Below are positions 13,967 through 14,702 of a DNA stretch of 14,702 nucleotides, one piece after another; the stretch's first letter is position 1, and each line of letters opens with the position of its first letter. The translations under genes were made by a program, and so were the position numbers. The DNA comes from Candidatus Heimdallarchaeota archaeon (GTDB lineage Archaea > Asgardarchaeota > Heimdallarchaeia > Heimdallarchaeales > Kariarchaeaceae), in the NCBI GenBank assembly GCA_022574115.1, contig JACZSS010000009.1, positions 1 through 14,702 on the forward strand. Direction: 5' to 3'. The notes below the pieces were generated by a model that did not search any database, had not been told where the DNA came from, and saw only the letters and a program-made list of their open reading frames with translations.

Positions 13967-14702
13967 TTAAACAAATGAGATCTTATCGATAATTTCCAAC
14001 ATGAATAAGGCTACGGATTCCAAATCAGGGATCATGTGATAGACGGAGGCAATGTCATGGTTTTGGATAATGATATCTACTTCGTCCATATTATCATCAA
14101 AATCTAAATTAGCCAATGTATGCTTTAATGCCACTCCGATCACCTGAATTTTGTCGATGTTATTACTGATCACTTTAACCACGTCCGGATTATTGAACAA
14201 CTGTTGGTCTAGTACAAGTGTTGTCTCATAATCGATTCCTTGGGTGAATTCCATGAAGTCATTATAGAATATCGTCAGATTATTCAGCTGTAGGTAGAAC
14301 TCCTTTGGAGATTTTTTGACAGTAACATTCGCGTCCTGGAACGTATTAACCACATGAGTTATCAGGTTGACCATGAAAGTTTTCCACAATCTCGATCTAG
14401 AAACGATGATTATTTTTTGCTTCTTATTCATCATTTGCCTCATTCTATTTGCAACTGTAACTATATAGTGAATTACAATAGATTCGAGCTTTGGAATTGT
14501 TGAATACTTTCGAATATTTCCTTCATGATCTACATCAATAACTGATGTATGATCTTCATGGGATAGGCTCAATTGAACAACACCTACAGTATTGAGTTGA
14601 TTTGGTAGAGGAATTGCCGACTCTTCCTGAGCTCTGATCTGTGGAGCGAACTCAATCGAATTCGTTTCATTACAATCCGGAAAAGGACAGGTTGGTGTAA
14701 TC
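13967..14702 (-). CDS. Zinc-finger protein of unknown function, partial (5' end outside window)
   Basis: The frame is open from base 14701 down to the stop at 13967-13969, giving at least 244 residues with no start inside the window. A TTG at 14572 is in frame but is unlikely to be the true start, because the upstream sequence is clearly coding. It includes CPFPDCNE (a CxxxxC knuckle, probably half of a zinc site), a Pro/Gln-rich linker, then VGVVQLSLSHEDHTSVIDVD. The rest is an alpha/beta domain: KLESIVIHYIVTVANRMRQ, KIIIVSRSRLWKTFMVNLI, FYLQLNNLTIFYNDFMEF, TTLVLDQQLFNN and IDKIQVIGVALKHTL. No catalytic motif was recognised. The layout of an N-terminal zinc finger before a globular domain recalls uncharacterised Asgard proteins, from memory. 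A T-rich stretch just after the stop may help end transcription. Confidence 0.65.
   Translation of the reverse strand, partial: ITPTCPFPDCNETNSIEFAPQIRAQEESAIPLPNQLNTVGVVQLSLSHEDHTSVIDVDHEGNIRKYSTIPKLESIVIHYIVTVANRMRQMMNKKQKIIIVSRSRLWKTFMVNLITHVVNTFQDANVTVKKSPKEFYLQLNNLTIFYNDFMEFTQGIDYETTLVLDQQLFNNPDVVKVISNNIDKIQVIGVALKHTLANLDFDDNMDEVDIIIQNHDIASVYHMIPDLESVALFMLEIIDKISFV

Noticed and set aside
1..14702. CRISPR array, tRNA, rRNA or transposase
   Set aside because: No regularly spaced direct repeats, T-loop motifs with matching stems, rRNA-like stretches or transposase motifs were seen on either strand.

Overview
The window joins at least three unrelated pieces of DNA, and its layout should be read with that in mind. 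Bases 1 to about 2965 are GC-rich and bacterial. They hold the 5' part of a CBM9-like carbohydrate-binding protein gene, a five-bladed beta-propeller protein of the GH43/GH130 type, and a class I/II aminotransferase that is cut off near its end. Between these genes lie large palindromes of a kind I associate with planctomycete intergenic DNA. A planctomycete or similar bacterium is my best guess for this part. It is an inference, not a demonstration.

Bases from about 2965 to 3398 (minus strand) are an intermediate-GC internal piece of a bacterial serA gene (D-3-phosphoglycerate dehydrogenase: intervening domain plus the first residues of the ACT domain). The piece has no beginning and no end. 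It is fused on one side to the aminotransferase and on the other to the first ~110 residues of an alpha/beta hydrolase. Two artificial-looking reading frames run through the joints: 1879..3369 on plus and 2575..3729 on minus. Three truncated genes in a row, with a change of base composition at each joint and a possible short shared sequence at the first one, point to an assembly or amplification chimera rather than a natural locus.

Bases from about 3398 to 14702 are AT-rich and look archaeal. Genes sit singly, mostly on the minus strand, separated by roughly 50 to 170 bases. Several have TATA-like boxes close enough to the start codon to imply leaderless mRNAs, and many start with GTG or TTG. 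The protein set suggests an Asgard archaeon, perhaps a heimdallarchaeial lineage: a two-TM protein with zinc-ribbon and RING-like cysteines, a HEAT-repeat protein with a separate C-terminal domain, a TPR/coiled-coil/winged-helix-like protein, and a zinc-finger protein of unknown role. The assignment rests on remembered resemblance and needs a search.

Layout of the archaeal part: alpha/beta hydrolase N-terminus (minus), 2-TM zinc protein (minus), small acidic triple-repeat protein (minus), cytosolic sulfite-oxidase-type molybdoenzyme (minus), HEAT protein (minus), homocysteine S-methyltransferase-family enzyme (minus) divergent from a PLP serine/threonine dehydratase (plus), TPR/coiled-coil protein (minus), folate-biopterin-transporter-like MFS carrier (minus), class II glutamine amidotransferase (minus), and a zinc-finger protein running off the right edge (minus). 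The divergent methyltransferase/dehydratase pair may share amino-acid (sulfur/one-carbon) metabolism. Otherwise no operon or obvious multi-gene system is visible. No tRNA, rRNA, CRISPR array, transposase or phage gene was recognised.
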